A stretch of 64,000 nt of DNA from Kribbella pittospori. Lineage in GTDB: Bacteria; Actinomycetota; Actinomycetes; Propionibacteriales; Kribbellaceae. Positions 6,739-14,966 of the stretch are shown one piece after another. The translations under genes were made by a program, and so were the position numbers. Under the pieces are notes generated by a model. That model was not told where the DNA came from, did not search any database, and saw nothing but the letters and a program-made list of their open reading frames with translations. Each line of letters starts with the position of its first letter. The first letter of the stretch is position 1. Where the stretch lies: positions 186,001 to 250,000 of the forward strand of contig NZ_SJKB01000011.1 in NCBI RefSeq assembly GCF_004331465.1. The letters are read 5' to 3'.

Positions 6739-8916
6739 CTGTCCACCAGTGCGTTCGACCTTCCCGAGAACCTCACTGCCAAAGCCGAACCGGCGCTGAT
6801 CGCCGGTGACGACAAGCATTTCGCGGCCATTGCCGAGTCGCTCCAGCGGTCGATCGCCGAGCTGTCCGCCCGTCTCGACGAGACCCGGAAGGAGGCCGGC
6901 GGCATCGGTCAGGGCGCGATGGACCGCGACCTCGAGGTACACCGGCTGACCAGCCGGCTGCGAACCCTGCGTCGGTTCGGGCTGGACCTGTGCCTCGGTC
7001 ACATCGTCAGCGCGGACGACCCCGAGCAGCCGGTGTACATCGGCCGGCTCGGCCTGACCGACAGCGACGGCCGCCGGCTGCTGATCGACTGGCGGTCCCC
7101 GGCCGCCGAGCCGTTCTTCGGAGCGACACACGGCAACCCGATGGGCCTGCTCAGCCGCCGCCGGTACCGCTGGACCCGCGGCCGGATCACCGACTACTGG
7201 GACGAGGTGTTCACGGCCGACGAGTTCGCCCGTCATGCCGCCGCGCTCGACGACCAGTCCGCATTCGTCGCCAGCCTGGGCAGCAGCCGGTCGCCCCGGA
7301 TGCGCGACGTCCTCGGCACGATCCAGGCAGATCAGGACGCGATCATCCGGGCCGGCTCCCGGGGTGCGCTGATTGTCGGCGGCGGTCCGGGCACCGGGAA
7401 GACGGTCGTCGCACTGCACCGTTCGGCGTACCTGCTCTACTCGGATCCGCGGCTGGACCAGCGGCGCGGCGGCGTACTGTTCGTCGGTCCGCATCAGCCG
7501 TACCTGGCGTACGTCGGCGATGTGCTGCCGAGTCTGGGCGAGGACGGGGTGCAGACGTGCACGCTGCGGGACCTGGTTCCCGAGGGTGCTTCGGTTCCTG
7601 CTGAGGCCGATCCCGAGGTGGCCAGGCTGAAATCGTCCGCCGGCATGGTGAAGGCGATCGAGCCGGCCGTCGCCCTGTACGAGGAGGCGCCGACCAAGCC
7701 GATGACGGTCGTGACGCACTGGTCCGAGATCTATCTGAGTACGGCGAACTGGGCCGAGGCGTTCGGAGCCGCGGACCCCGGTACGCCGCACAACCTGGCG
7801 CGCGACGAGGTCTGGGACGAACTGCTCACGATCCTGATCGACAAGCACGAGGAGGAGTACGAGGACGACGACGTTTCCGAGGAGCTACTGCGCCGATCGC
7901 TGGAGCAGAACGAGGAGTTGCGGACGGCGTTCGACAAGGCCTGGCCGTTGATCGATCCGTACGACCTGGTCGGGGATCTGTGGTCGGTGCCGGCGTACCT
8001 GCGCAGGTGTGCGCCGTGGCTCTCGCCCGAGGAGGTCAGGCTGCTGCAGCGGTCCGACGTACAGGCGTGGACGGTGTCCGACCTGCCGCTGCTGGATGCC
8101 GCGCGGCAGCGGCTCGGTGATCCGGAGGCGTCCCGGCGGCGGCGTCGGCGGCAGGCCGCGGCGGCTGCTGAGCGGGAGCGGATGGATGGGGTTGTCGACA
8201 ATCTGATCGAGGCCGGCGGCGACGAGTTCGGCGAGGGGCTGGTGTCGATGCTGCGCGGTGAGGACTTTCACGAAGCGCTCGTCGACGAGGCCGGGCTGTC
8301 GGCGGCCGATCCGGATCTGCTGGCCGGTCCGTTCGCGCATGTCGTGGTGGACGAGGCGCAGGAGCTGACCGATGCGGAGTGGCAGATGTTGTTGCTGCGC
8401 TGCCCGTCGCGCAGCTTCACGATCGTCGGGGACCGAGCGCAGGCCCGGCACGGCTTCACCGAGTCCTGGCAGGAGCGGCTCGAGCGGGTCGGACTCGATC
8501 AGATCAAGCTGGCGACGTTGACGGTCAACTATCGGACTCCGGATCAGGTCATGGCCGAAGCCGAGCCGGTGATCCGGGCCGCCCTGCCGGACGCGAATGT
8601 GCCGACGTCCATCCGCCACGGCGATCACCCGGTTGTCCACGGTCCGATCGCCGACCTCGGTGGGATCCTCGAGAGTTGGCTCGCCGGCCAGCACGATGGT
8701 GTCGCGTGCGTGATCACCGCGGACGGTACGACGCCTGCCGGGGTGCCGGTCGATGCACGGATCCGTTCACTGACACCGGTCCTCGCGAAGGGCCTGGAGT
8801 TCGACCTGGTCATCCTGATCGACCCGGAAACCTTCGGCGAGGGAATCGAAGGAGCCGTCGACCGGTACGTCGCAATGACCCGAGCAACCCAACAACTCAT
8901 CATCCTGACCAGCTGA
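6739..8916 (+). CDS. helR: HelR-type RNA polymerase-protecting helicase-like protein (HelD family)
   Basis: A 725-residue superfamily-1 UvrD-like protein. Visible motifs: Walker A GGGPGTGKT (residue ~214), Walker B VVVDEAQE (~535), GDRAQARHGF (~564), NYRTP (~597) and the C-terminal RYVAMTRATQQLIIL. The N-terminal coiled-coil stretch SLQRSIAELSARLDETRKE and the segment IDWRSPAAEPFFGATHGNP fit HelD/HelR proteins, which enter RNA polymerase, dislodge rifamycin and recycle stalled enzyme. No ATG lies near the natural N-terminus. CTG 6739 has GAGGTG eight bases upstream and gives M-STSAFDLP, the expected beginning; GTG 6700 is the alternative but has no ribosome site. The RAE upstream supports HelR over housekeeping HelD. 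Confidence 0.88.
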   Translation: MSTSAFDLPENLTAKAEPALIAGDDKHFAAIAESLQRSIAELSARLDETRKEAGGIGQGAMDRDLEVHRLTSRLRTLRRFGLDLCLGHIVSADDPEQPVYIGRLGLTDSDGRRLLIDWRSPAAEPFFGATHGNPMGLLSRRRYRWTRGRITDYWDEVFTADEFARHAAALDDQSAFVASLGSSRSPRMRDVLGTIQADQDAIIRAGSRGALIVGGGPGTGKTVVALHRSAYLLYSDPRLDQRRGGVLFVGPHQPYLAYVGDVLPSLGEDGVQTCTLRDLVPEGASVPAEADPEVARLKSSAGMVKAIEPAVALYEEAPTKPMTVVTHWSEIYLSTANWAEAFGAADPGTPHNLARDEVWDELLTILIDKHEEEYEDDDVSEELLRRSLEQNEELRTAFDKAWPLIDPYDLVGDLWSVPAYLRRCAPWLSPEEVRLLQRSDVQAWTVSDLPLLDAARQRLGDPEASRRRRRRQAAAAAERERMDGVVDNLIEAGGDEFGEGLVSMLRGEDFHEALVDEAGLSAADPDLLAGPFAHVVVDEAQELTDAEWQMLLLRCPSRSFTIVGDRAQARHGFTESWQERLERVGLDQIKLATLTVNYRTPDQVMAEAEPVIRAALPDANVPTSIRHGDHPVVHGPIADLGGILESWLAGQHDGVACVITADGTTPAGVPVDARIRSLTPVLAKGLEFDLVILIDPETFGEGIEGAVDRYVAMTRATQQLIILTS

Positions 8917-8937
8917 ATCTCTGAATTGAGGAAGCAA

Positions 8938-9306
8938 TTGCACAGCGCGATCTTGAACGTGACCTTTGACTGCGGTGACTCTGCTGCTCAGGCCGAGTTC
9001 TGGAGCGGCGTCACTCGCTGGCCGGCGACGTACGTCGACATGCCGGGCAACCCGTTCTGGGTGGTTGCCTCGGACAACGAAGCCGTCATGCGCCTTGTCT
9101 TTGTGCAGGTCCCCGAGCCAAAGACCGTCAAGAACCGAGTCCATCTCGACCTGCTGCCCCAGGGAGGGCCGCAGGACGAGGAACTCGCCAGACTGCAGTC
9201 CTTGGGCGCCACCATTGTCGACGATCGGCGTACCGCAACACCTGGCGGATGGGTCATGATGGCGGACCCTGAAGGCAACGAGTTCTGCCTGGAACAAGGC
9301 GACTGA
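8938..9306 (+). CDS. VOC (glyoxalase/bleomycin-resistance fold) protein
   Basis: About 122 residues with the two beta-alpha-beta-beta-beta repeats of the vicinal oxygen chelate fold: AILNVTFDCGDSAAQAEFWS at the N-terminus and WVMMADPEGNEFCLEQ at the end, with RVHLDLLP in between. It starts 21 bases after helR. TTG 8938 is chosen because GAGGAAG precedes it closely and the product then begins LHSAILNVTFDC, as in relatives; TTG 8926 is possible. Metal-dependent isomerases, dioxygenases and antibiotic-binding proteins share the fold, so function is open. It may be co-transcribed with helR, but nothing else links it to rifamycins. Confidence 0.8.
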   Translation: MHSAILNVTFDCGDSAAQAEFWSGVTRWPATYVDMPGNPFWVVASDNEAVMRLVFVQVPEPKTVKNRVHLDLLPQGGPQDEELARLQSLGATIVDDRRTATPGGWVMMADPEGNEFCLEQGD

Positions 9307-9310
9307 GTGG

Positions 9311-9874
9311 TTAGGCTGCGGCGCGGACTTCCCGGAGGGCGTCGGCCCAGGTGATGACCTCGTCGAGGACGGCCTTCAGGTTTGCGTCCTGGTGGGCCTG
9401 CGGCTTGAACTCGCTGTAGGCGATGAAGTCCGTGGCCAGGCTCAGTGTCACCTGAGGGCCGACGTCCGCGATCCGCAGCTGGGCCATCACCTGGCGAAGC
9501 TGTTCGACCGCCCTCGCGCCTCCATCGGCTCCGTAGCTCACGAAGCCGGCAGCCTTGTGGTTCCACTCGGCGTACAGGAAATCCAGGGCGTTCTTGAGAG
9601 CGGCCGGGATGCCGTGGTTGTACTCCGCGGTGACGAAGACGAAACCGTCGAAGCGTTCGACGATCTCGGCCCAGCGGACGGTGTGTCGTTGCTGTCCGCG
9701 CCCCATCATGGGTACGCCGGCCTCGTCGAGCAGCGGAAGCTCGAGCATCTTCAGGTCGACCAACTCGAACTCGGCCCCGCCATGCTGCCGCGCCTGTTCG
9801 TACACCCACGCGGCGACGCCTTCGCCGAGACGGCCCGGGCGCGTGCTGCCGAGGATGATCGCGATCTTCGTCAC
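9311..9874 (-). CDS. NADPH-dependent FMN reductase
   Basis: A 187-residue flavodoxin-like protein. The phosphate loop GSTRPGR (residues 9-15) and TAEYNHGIPAALKNALDFL are diagnostic of the NADPH-dependent FMN/quinone reductase family. GTG 9874 is chosen: AAAGG lies eight bases upstream and the protein then opens with the first beta-strand TKIAIILG. It reduces FMN, quinones or azo compounds in the cytoplasm. The divergent AraC-type regulator 115 bases away is its probable controller. It meets the upstream VOC gene tail to tail. Confidence 0.88.
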   Translation of the reverse strand: MTKIAIILGSTRPGRLGEGVAAWVYEQARQHGGAEFELVDLKMLELPLLDEAGVPMMGRGQQRHTVRWAEIVERFDGFVFVTAEYNHGIPAALKNALDFLYAEWNHKAAGFVSYGADGGARAVEQLRQVMAQLRIADVGPQVTLSLATDFIAYSEFKPQAHQDANLKAVLDEVITWADALREVRAAA

Positions 9875-9989
9875 TTGTCTGCCTTTCACGGGATTGACTC
9901 TGCAGTGGACACTAGTCGCCGGACCGAACACTCTCCATGTGAGAGAAGCTTCGAAAAATACGTGAGCGTCTTCACTTATGCTGGAAAAC

Positions 9990-10913
9990 ATGGACGTGTT
10001 GAGCCAGCTCGTCGCCGCGACGCGGATGGGCCGACCGAGATCGTTCGTCGTCGAGTGCCATCCGCCATGGGCCCGGCGGTACTCAGCTGTCCCCGGCGCC
10101 GGCCTCCACCTGATCCTCGAAGGCTCCGTGTACCTCGTCAGTCCGGGAGGTGCGATCACCTCGCTCGCGGTGGGCGACGTACTCCTGCTGCCGACCGGCT
10201 CCGACCACGTCCTCGCCGACGATCCGGCGCGGGAGGTCAGAGACCTGGTCGACGATTCATCAGGGCAGTACGACGACGGCGTGGTGGTCATCGGGCCGGA
10301 TGGGCCGCGGTCGCCAGGCCCGCGTTCGGTCATGCTCTGCGGCGTCTACTTCTTCGACCAGGGGCGACGCCATCCCTTGCTCGGCAGGCTTCCCGACGTA
10401 CTGCATCTGCCGGCACGTCTCGGACGCCAGGATGATCTCGGTGCCACCGTTTCCCTCCTCGCCGGTGAGTTGGCGGCTCGTCGACCAGGGAGTGACGCGG
10501 CTGTCTCTTCGCTGCTCGACCTCCTGTTCATCCAGATCCTGCGCACCTGGCACGCGGAACACCCGGATGTTGCCTGGAGCGCCGCTCTCGCGGACGTCTT
10601 CGTGGGCAAGGCCCTCAGCACGATGCACGACCAACCCGACAAGTCGTGGACGGTCGCGGATCTCGCGGATCTGGTCGGGCTGTCTCGTGCGGCGTTCGCC
10701 AAACGCTTCAAGCAGTTGGTCGGACAGTCGCCCGTCACCTACCTCACGTGGTGGCGTTTGACCGTCGCCGGCCAGTTGCTCCGCAGTACCGACCTCTTGC
10801 TTGCCCAGATCGCAGCTCGGGTCGGGTACGCGACTGAGTACGCCTTCGCCGCCGCCTTCAAACGCGAGTACGGCGTGACGCCCGGCGCCTACCGGAGGAA
10901 GTCCGCCTTGTGA
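9990..10913 (+). CDS. AraC-family regulator with cupin sensor domain
   Basis: A 307-residue protein. The N-terminal cupin-type domain carries SVYLVSPGGAITSLAVGDVLLLP and ends around residue 170. Two helix-turn-helix units fill the last 100 residues: WTVADLADLVGLSRAAFAKRF and LLAQIAARVGYATEYAFAAAF, then REYGVTPGAYRR. ATG 9990 gives the usual MDVLSQLVAATRMGRPRS opening of this subgroup; ATG 9978 is also in frame. It is divergent from the FMN reductase, a common pairing with NAD(P)-dependent oxidoreductases in which the regulator senses the toxic substrate. Ligand unknown. Confidence 0.88.
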   Translation: MDVLSQLVAATRMGRPRSFVVECHPPWARRYSAVPGAGLHLILEGSVYLVSPGGAITSLAVGDVLLLPTGSDHVLADDPAREVRDLVDDSSGQYDDGVVVIGPDGPRSPGPRSVMLCGVYFFDQGRRHPLLGRLPDVLHLPARLGRQDDLGATVSLLAGELAARRPGSDAAVSSLLDLLFIQILRTWHAEHPDVAWSAALADVFVGKALSTMHDQPDKSWTVADLADLVGLSRAAFAKRFKQLVGQSPVTYLTWWRLTVAGQLLRSTDLLLAQIAARVGYATEYAFAAAFKREYGVTPGAYRRKSAL

Positions 10914-10984
10914 GGTGGCTCACACGAGTCGTGCTTTTCGACCGCGGCCCGTGTTGGGGTCGAGGTGAGTGAAGGGATGCGGAC

Positions 10985-12022
10985 GTGGATGTGGATGGTG
11001 TGGCACAGCGGCTCGGGTTCGGGGCGGCGGATCGTGCGTGGCTGCGGGGACTGCCGGTCGGCGAGGAGGTGCAGCTACCGGATGAGGCCGAGTCGCTGAT
11101 GGAGTACTGCGGGGTGGCCGAGGCTGATCGTCGGGAGATGCTTGCGGCGCGGCCGGACCCGGCGCGCGATCCGGACTGGTGGGCAGTCGTGTCAGCCATG
11201 GCTGGTCAGCTCGACCAGGAGATGGGGCAGCCAGTCCCGTCGACCGGCTTCAAAGCGTGGCCGACGGTGCCCGCGTCTGCATCGCCGGTGGGGTTGTTCG
11301 CCGCTGCGTGGGCGTTGCTGGCCCATCTGCCGCGGCTGCTCGAGCTGCATGCGCTGCGGGGTGTTCCGGAGACGGTGAGCATCGCCACGGTCTCTGCGCT
11401 GGGAGGCGTGATGGCGACTCATCGTCAGATCACCGGTCGGGCCGGCGTGGGACTGATGTATCTGTGGGGACCGCCGCTGAGGTTCCGCGGTGCGGACTAC
11501 GAGATCGGCCGCCACGATTTCACTCGGGTCCAGCTGGGCCTCGGAGACGGAGTCTCCGGTCATGTGCTGATGATGCACATCCCACCGATCGGTCCGCTCG
11601 ACTCGCATGCTTCCGAGCGATCGGTCGCCACAGCCGCAGAGTCGTTCGCCCGCTGGTATCCGGAGGAGCCGTTGACGGCGTTCGTCTGTACGTCGTGGCT
11701 CCTCGACCCACAACTGGCCGAGTACCTCCGACCAGACTCCAACATCATCCGCTTCCAACAGCGCTTCAACCTCCTCCCGTTGGTGCCGCCCGACGATCCC
11801 ACCGAAGGCGACCGCGAACTAATGCGCCTAGGTCTCCACCTACCGGTCCCCGACGGCCCCTTGAACGACGAAGCCCTGGCCCAAGTACCGCAAACCACGA
11901 CCCTCCAACGCGCCTACGTAACCCACCTACGCTCCGGCCGCCACTGGCACAACCGCACCGGCATCCTCCGCTCGGGGCTGCAGTGGGGCTCGAATCCCCT
12001 TCTGTCCGAGCTGCAAGCCTGA
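10985..12022 (+). CDS. Acyltransferase-domain (GNAT-like) protein
   Basis: A 345-residue protein starting at GTG 10985. It resembles actinobacterial proteins made of a helical N-terminal N-acyltransferase-like domain (roughly residues 1-150) and a GNAT-like C-terminal domain with GHVLMMHIPPIGPLDSHAS, SFARWYPEEPLTAFVCTSWLLDP and NIIRFQQRF. I recall these as Pfam GNAT-acyltransferase N and C domain pairs; the pairing is family knowledge, not proof of activity. No acetyl-CoA loop is obvious. The last third switches to C- and A-ending codons, unlike its G-rich first half. It may be monocistronic. Confidence 0.6.
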   Translation: MDVDGVAQRLGFGAADRAWLRGLPVGEEVQLPDEAESLMEYCGVAEADRREMLAARPDPARDPDWWAVVSAMAGQLDQEMGQPVPSTGFKAWPTVPASASPVGLFAAAWALLAHLPRLLELHALRGVPETVSIATVSALGGVMATHRQITGRAGVGLMYLWGPPLRFRGADYEIGRHDFTRVQLGLGDGVSGHVLMMHIPPIGPLDSHASERSVATAAESFARWYPEEPLTAFVCTSWLLDPQLAEYLRPDSNIIRFQQRFNLLPLVPPDDPTEGDRELMRLGLHLPVPDGPLNDEALAQVPQTTTLQRAYVTHLRSGRHWHNRTGILRSGLQWGSNPLLSELQA

Positions 12023-12025
12023 GAG

Positions 12026-12238
12026 CTACTTCCAGCCCAGCAGCAGGTACAGAAGGCCTGCACTCAAGGCGGCGATCGTGCCGGTGACGGTCACGGCTAT
12101 GGATTGGGTGACGAGGTACAGCGTGCCGGTCGCGCCGAGGACGCTCACCATGAGGTTCCGCATCGCCCGTTGACTGCGCTTGTTCTTCTTGTGCTTGGGC
12201 GACTTGCCTTCGTGGGGGACCTTGATGGCTTTGCTCAT
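12026..12238 (-). CDS. Small membrane protein, 70 residues
   Basis: It begins MSKAIKVPHEGKSPKHKKNKR, a strongly basic head, followed by two hydrophobic segments around residues 27-45 and 50-68 and ending LLGWK. GGAG lies six bases before the ATG at 12238; an in-frame upstream start at 12280 has no such site. It lies tail to tail with the acyltransferase-like gene, three bases apart. Positive-inside reading places the head in the cytoplasm. No family recognised. Confidence 0.6.
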   Translation of the reverse strand: MSKAIKVPHEGKSPKHKKNKRSQRAMRNLMVSVLGATGTLYLVTQSIAVTVTGTIAALSAGLLYLLLGWK

Positions 12239-12587
12239 CGTTGGCTCCGTCCATTTGTCCTGATGCTGTGCAGGCATCAAATGAATGGATCGGCGGTGCG
12301 CTGTCGGGCGGTGGCAGACTGACCGTCGTCACATGCGATCAAGCCGCCGATCAGGCGAGCCGTGTCGCGGATCTCGATGTATGACGACCCCTCGGTTGGG
12401 ACGAGTGGCGCGGCCACGGATAAACGTGTCCATAGCCATCGTAATCCACTAACTCATTACATGGATTGATCGTACATATTCTTCGGTGTTCTTTCGGTGG
12501 TCACCGATGGTCATCCTCTTGTCTCGGGTGGTCACCTGTGGTCGGCTATGACCAGGGGAAAGATGTTCGGGGTGCTGGGGTGGGGGA
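12239..12587. other. Intergenic region of 349 bases, partly AT-rich
   Basis: It separates the small membrane protein from the divergent 403-residue gene. Around 12440-12485 it is clearly richer in A+T than its surroundings, suggesting promoters. The GGTGGTCACC direct repeats at 12496-12543 are the only ordered element I see. A 29-codon frame from ATG 12563, with GGGGAAAG before it, overlaps the start of the next gene in another frame and may be chance. Confidence 0.5.
12496..12543. promoter_or_regulatory. Two direct repeats GGTGGTCACC-N3-GGTC, 31 bp apart
   Basis: The units GGTGGTCACCGATGGTC (12496) and GGTGGTCACCTGTGGTC (12527) differ at two positions and are offset by 31 bases, three helical turns. 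They lie 45-90 bases before the 403-residue gene, a position suited to a dimeric activator or repressor binding one face of the helix. GGTGACC-type palindromes are contained in each. The binding protein is unknown. Confidence 0.45.
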
Positions 12588-13799
12588 TTGAGGCGAACAG
12601 AGGATCCGTCGACATCGCTCGAGGACGCGCTGCGATGGCTTGCGACTCATAGCGAAGATCGGCCGCTTCATCTGCTGAGGTATGCGATCGAGAGCAGGCA
12701 CAGCGAACCGGGGCACGCTCTACATTTGTTGGTGCTGCCAACGGAGGCCATGAAGGACGCGACCAGCCTGACGCGCGCGGAGGTGGTCTGGGGTCTGATC
12801 GTCAGCGAGGCCCGGCAGGTTGGATCGAGTGCGAACGCGAAGGAAAGGAACGCGCTCCTTGCGGCGTTCAGGTTGCCTCGCCGTGCCGAGATCCGCGAGC
12901 CGTGGGCGGCAACGCTGGGCGCCCGCTTCGGTCAACTCAAAGCGCTGAAGGAGGTCTTCACCCATCAGGACTCTTTGACACCGATGACCAGGGCATGGAC
13001 GCGTGGTCTGAGGATTCTCGTCCCTCGGGTCGCCAACGGTTTGGCCGCTCTGTCCGACGGGAGTGCGGATTGGGGTGGGTACGTCGAGCTGGCGCGAACG
13101 GTCGAGGACGAGGTGCTCAGGCGTGAGTACCCGAATCTCGATCCGGAGGACTCGGCGATCGGATTCAAGGCTCCGACCGAAGGAGCTCAACCGGTCTTTC
13201 TCGAGCTGTTCGTCACCACCGTCTTCATGAAGCAGCGAGCCGCCTACCGTCGCATCACTGAGCGATTGATCACCGCTCAGGCCGACAATCTGGACGGCTA
13301 CACCGCGGCCGCGCTGGTCGGGTGGACCGGCGACCAGGCGGCGATCCCGGTCAACGCTCTGTGGGGATGCCGGGCCGAGCGGATTGCGTCGCCACCCGGA
13401 GAGCCTGCTCTCACGAAGCTCGCGTTCCCACGCCCGCTGATGCGAGACGAGCGGCATTTCTTCTCATCCGAGGCGTTCGAGGCGGATCTGCACGAAGAGC
13501 GACGCTGGATCAACGTCGAAATCGATCACCATGGCATCGCTCCCGGCCGGCTGCTGCACGGCGAGATTCCGGTCAGCGGTCTGACCATACGAGTGCGGTT
13601 CGACCCGGGGTGCCTCCCGGTGGCTTGCTGGTGGTACGCCGAGCAAACCGAGCGGCAGCGACGTGTCCGTCCCGCCGAAGGTGATCCTCGGTTGCTGCCG
13701 ATCATCGATGGAAGCGTCCAGCACACCTTCAGGCAACGCTGCCACCCCCGGGAGAACTACGGAGTATCCATCGCCTGGTTCGACGACCTCGCGCACTAG
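12588..13799 (+). CDS. Hypothetical protein, 403 residues
   Basis: Start TTG 12588 is the only usable one near the beginning of protein-like sequence; a G-run directly before it is a poor ribosome site, so the start is uncertain. The N-terminal two-thirds is helical (EDALRWLATHSEDRPLHLL, NGLAALSDGSADWGGYVEL). The C-terminal third looks like beta-structure, with INVEIDHHGIAPGRLLHGEIP and LTIRVRFDPGCLPVACWWYAEQ. No signal peptide or membrane segment is present. I do not recognise a family. The upstream direct repeats suggest dedicated regulation. The next feature downstream is the tiny glycine-rich peptide unit. Confidence 0.6.
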   Translation: MRRTEDPSTSLEDALRWLATHSEDRPLHLLRYAIESRHSEPGHALHLLVLPTEAMKDATSLTRAEVVWGLIVSEARQVGSSANAKERNALLAAFRLPRRAEIREPWAATLGARFGQLKALKEVFTHQDSLTPMTRAWTRGLRILVPRVANGLAALSDGSADWGGYVELARTVEDEVLRREYPNLDPEDSAIGFKAPTEGAQPVFLELFVTTVFMKQRAAYRRITERLITAQADNLDGYTAAALVGWTGDQAAIPVNALWGCRAERIASPPGEPALTKLAFPRPLMRDERHFFSSEAFEADLHEERRWINVEIDHHGIAPGRLLHGEIPVSGLTIRVRFDPGCLPVACWWYAEQTERQRRVRPAEGDPRLLPIIDGSVQHTFRQRCHPRENYGVSIAWFDDLAH

Positions 13800-13975
13800 A
13801 CGGCGCTGACCTCACCGCGTTGCGGTCAGCTTCGTGTCGTGGGGCCGAGGGGCATTCCCTATCAGCAGTGAAGGCATCGTCGCCTTCTCCGCGAGAAGCC
13901 ACGGCGTGTTGGTCACGCGCTGTGCTCAATGGACGGGTCTAGTGTGGCCTTCATCACATTAGATAGGAGATTCGG

Positions 13976-14032
13976 ATGTCCGGTGGAGATGGAGACGGCA
14001 GTGGCTCTGGTGGCGGAAACAGCGGCAACTAG
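13976..14032 (+). CDS. Glycine-rich peptide of 18 residues with own ribosome site and terminator
   Basis: The frame reads MSGGDGDGSGSGGGNSGN then TAG: nine Gly, four Ser, two Asp, two Asn after the Met, with no hydrophobic residue beyond Met. TAGGAGA ends six bases before the ATG, and a strong intrinsic terminator follows 19 bases after the stop, so it looks like a complete short transcription unit in an otherwise empty 333-base gap. It could be a secreted or structural micro-peptide, a leader, or the coding part of a dual-function small RNA. No family recognised. Translation is inferred only. Confidence 0.5.
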   Translation: MSGGDGDGSGSGGGNSGN

Positions 14033-14050
14033 AAGCATCTGAGTCTCAGC

Positions 14051-14080
14051 AAAACCGCACTGTTGACCAGTGCGGTTTTT
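14051..14080 (+). terminator. Strong intrinsic terminator
   Basis: AAAACCGCACTG (14051-14062) and CAGTGCGGTTTT (14068-14079) form a perfect 12-bp stem with a TTGAC loop, ending in a T-run. It closes the short unit encoding the glycine-rich peptide and insulates the gene at 14133. The A-run on the left would let it work on the minus strand too. Confidence 0.9.
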
Positions 14081-14132
14081 GCATTTGCGGCGGTGATCTC
14101 GGCTTGAGGCGCAGCGGTGCGCCGACGAGCCA

Positions 14133-14954
14133 ATGGCATGTCAATGTGGCTGCATGGCGGCGGCTGAGCGGGCGTTGGAGTACGTCGGGGGATTGTCGGT
14201 GGGCGGCGCGGTCGACCCGGGGTTGCGGGTGACTTTGAACTTTCAGTCTGGGGTTCGGGTGGTGGAAGGGCTCGTGAGGGATGGGGTTTATGGGTCGCAG
14301 TTTGTGACGGGGACTAGTAATGGTGGGTTGACTGCGCATCGGGGTGGGGATCGGTGGCGGTGGGAGAGTCGGATGTTTGGTGGGGTGTATGACGAGGCCG
14401 CGGCGTGTGAGCGGCCGGTGTATGGGGCGTTGAACTTTCGGCGGAAGGCGGTCGGGGGTGCGCCGCGGTTCGGGTCGGCGCATTTGCGGTTGCGGGCGGA
14501 GGCTGTGGCTCGGTCGACGTTCTGCTATCCCGACAGTTGCTTCGAGCCGGAGCACTTCGGGGTGGCGGAGCGGATGGGACTGATCGCACTGGCCGAGGCG
14601 GCCGACTGCGACGTATTGGACGACCACATCGAGGCGCAGGTGCATGGACCGGTGCGGCTGGACCGGGATGTTGAAGCGCTCGTGTTGGATCCGAGCTACC
14701 GCGGGACTGCGGTCGAGTCGGCGGCCAATCGGCTCGCATGTCCGGTGGAGTGGCACTCCGGCTTTCGGTTGAGCGTGGACGAGCTCAGACAACATCCGGA
14801 GTACCGCGGACCGCGGTACGTCGAGCTGGGCGCGCGGATCGCGGTGGACGGCGTGCTGACACCACGGGTGATCGGTGACGCAGCCGGTGAGTACGACGCG
14901 CAGGATCTGAAGCGGGTGTGGCACTGCGTGGCGCGGTTCGGACTGGATGGCTGA
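14133..14954 (+). CDS. DUF3626 family protein
   Basis: A 273-residue protein with the signature of DUF3626: VRDGVYGSQFVTGTSNGGLTA, RWRWESRMFGGVYD, ERPVYGALNFRRKAVGGAPRFGSAHLRLR and ARSTFCYPDS. Function of the family is unknown; the His/Asp/Glu-rich conserved core hints at an enzyme. Where relatives usually have a His-Pro-Asp-Arg-like stretch after VTLNF, this one has QSGVRVVEG, so a catalytic residue may be missing. ATG 14133 and ATG 14154 are both possible; neither has a clear ribosome site. The first half is extremely G-rich at third codon positions. The hydrolase follows 12 bases later. Confidence 0.82.
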   Translation: MACQCGCMAAAERALEYVGGLSVGGAVDPGLRVTLNFQSGVRVVEGLVRDGVYGSQFVTGTSNGGLTAHRGGDRWRWESRMFGGVYDEAAACERPVYGALNFRRKAVGGAPRFGSAHLRLRAEAVARSTFCYPDSCFEPEHFGVAERMGLIALAEAADCDVLDDHIEAQVHGPVRLDRDVEALVLDPSYRGTAVESAANRLACPVEWHSGFRLSVDELRQHPEYRGPRYVELGARIAVDGVLTPRVIGDAAGEYDAQDLKRVWHCVARFGLDG

Positions 14955-14966
14955 CATGGTGGGGGC

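Noticed and set aside
12563..12652. 29-codon frame from ATG 12563 with a fair ribosome site
   Set aside because: It overlaps the start of the 403-residue gene in another frame and has no family character; left as a remark only.
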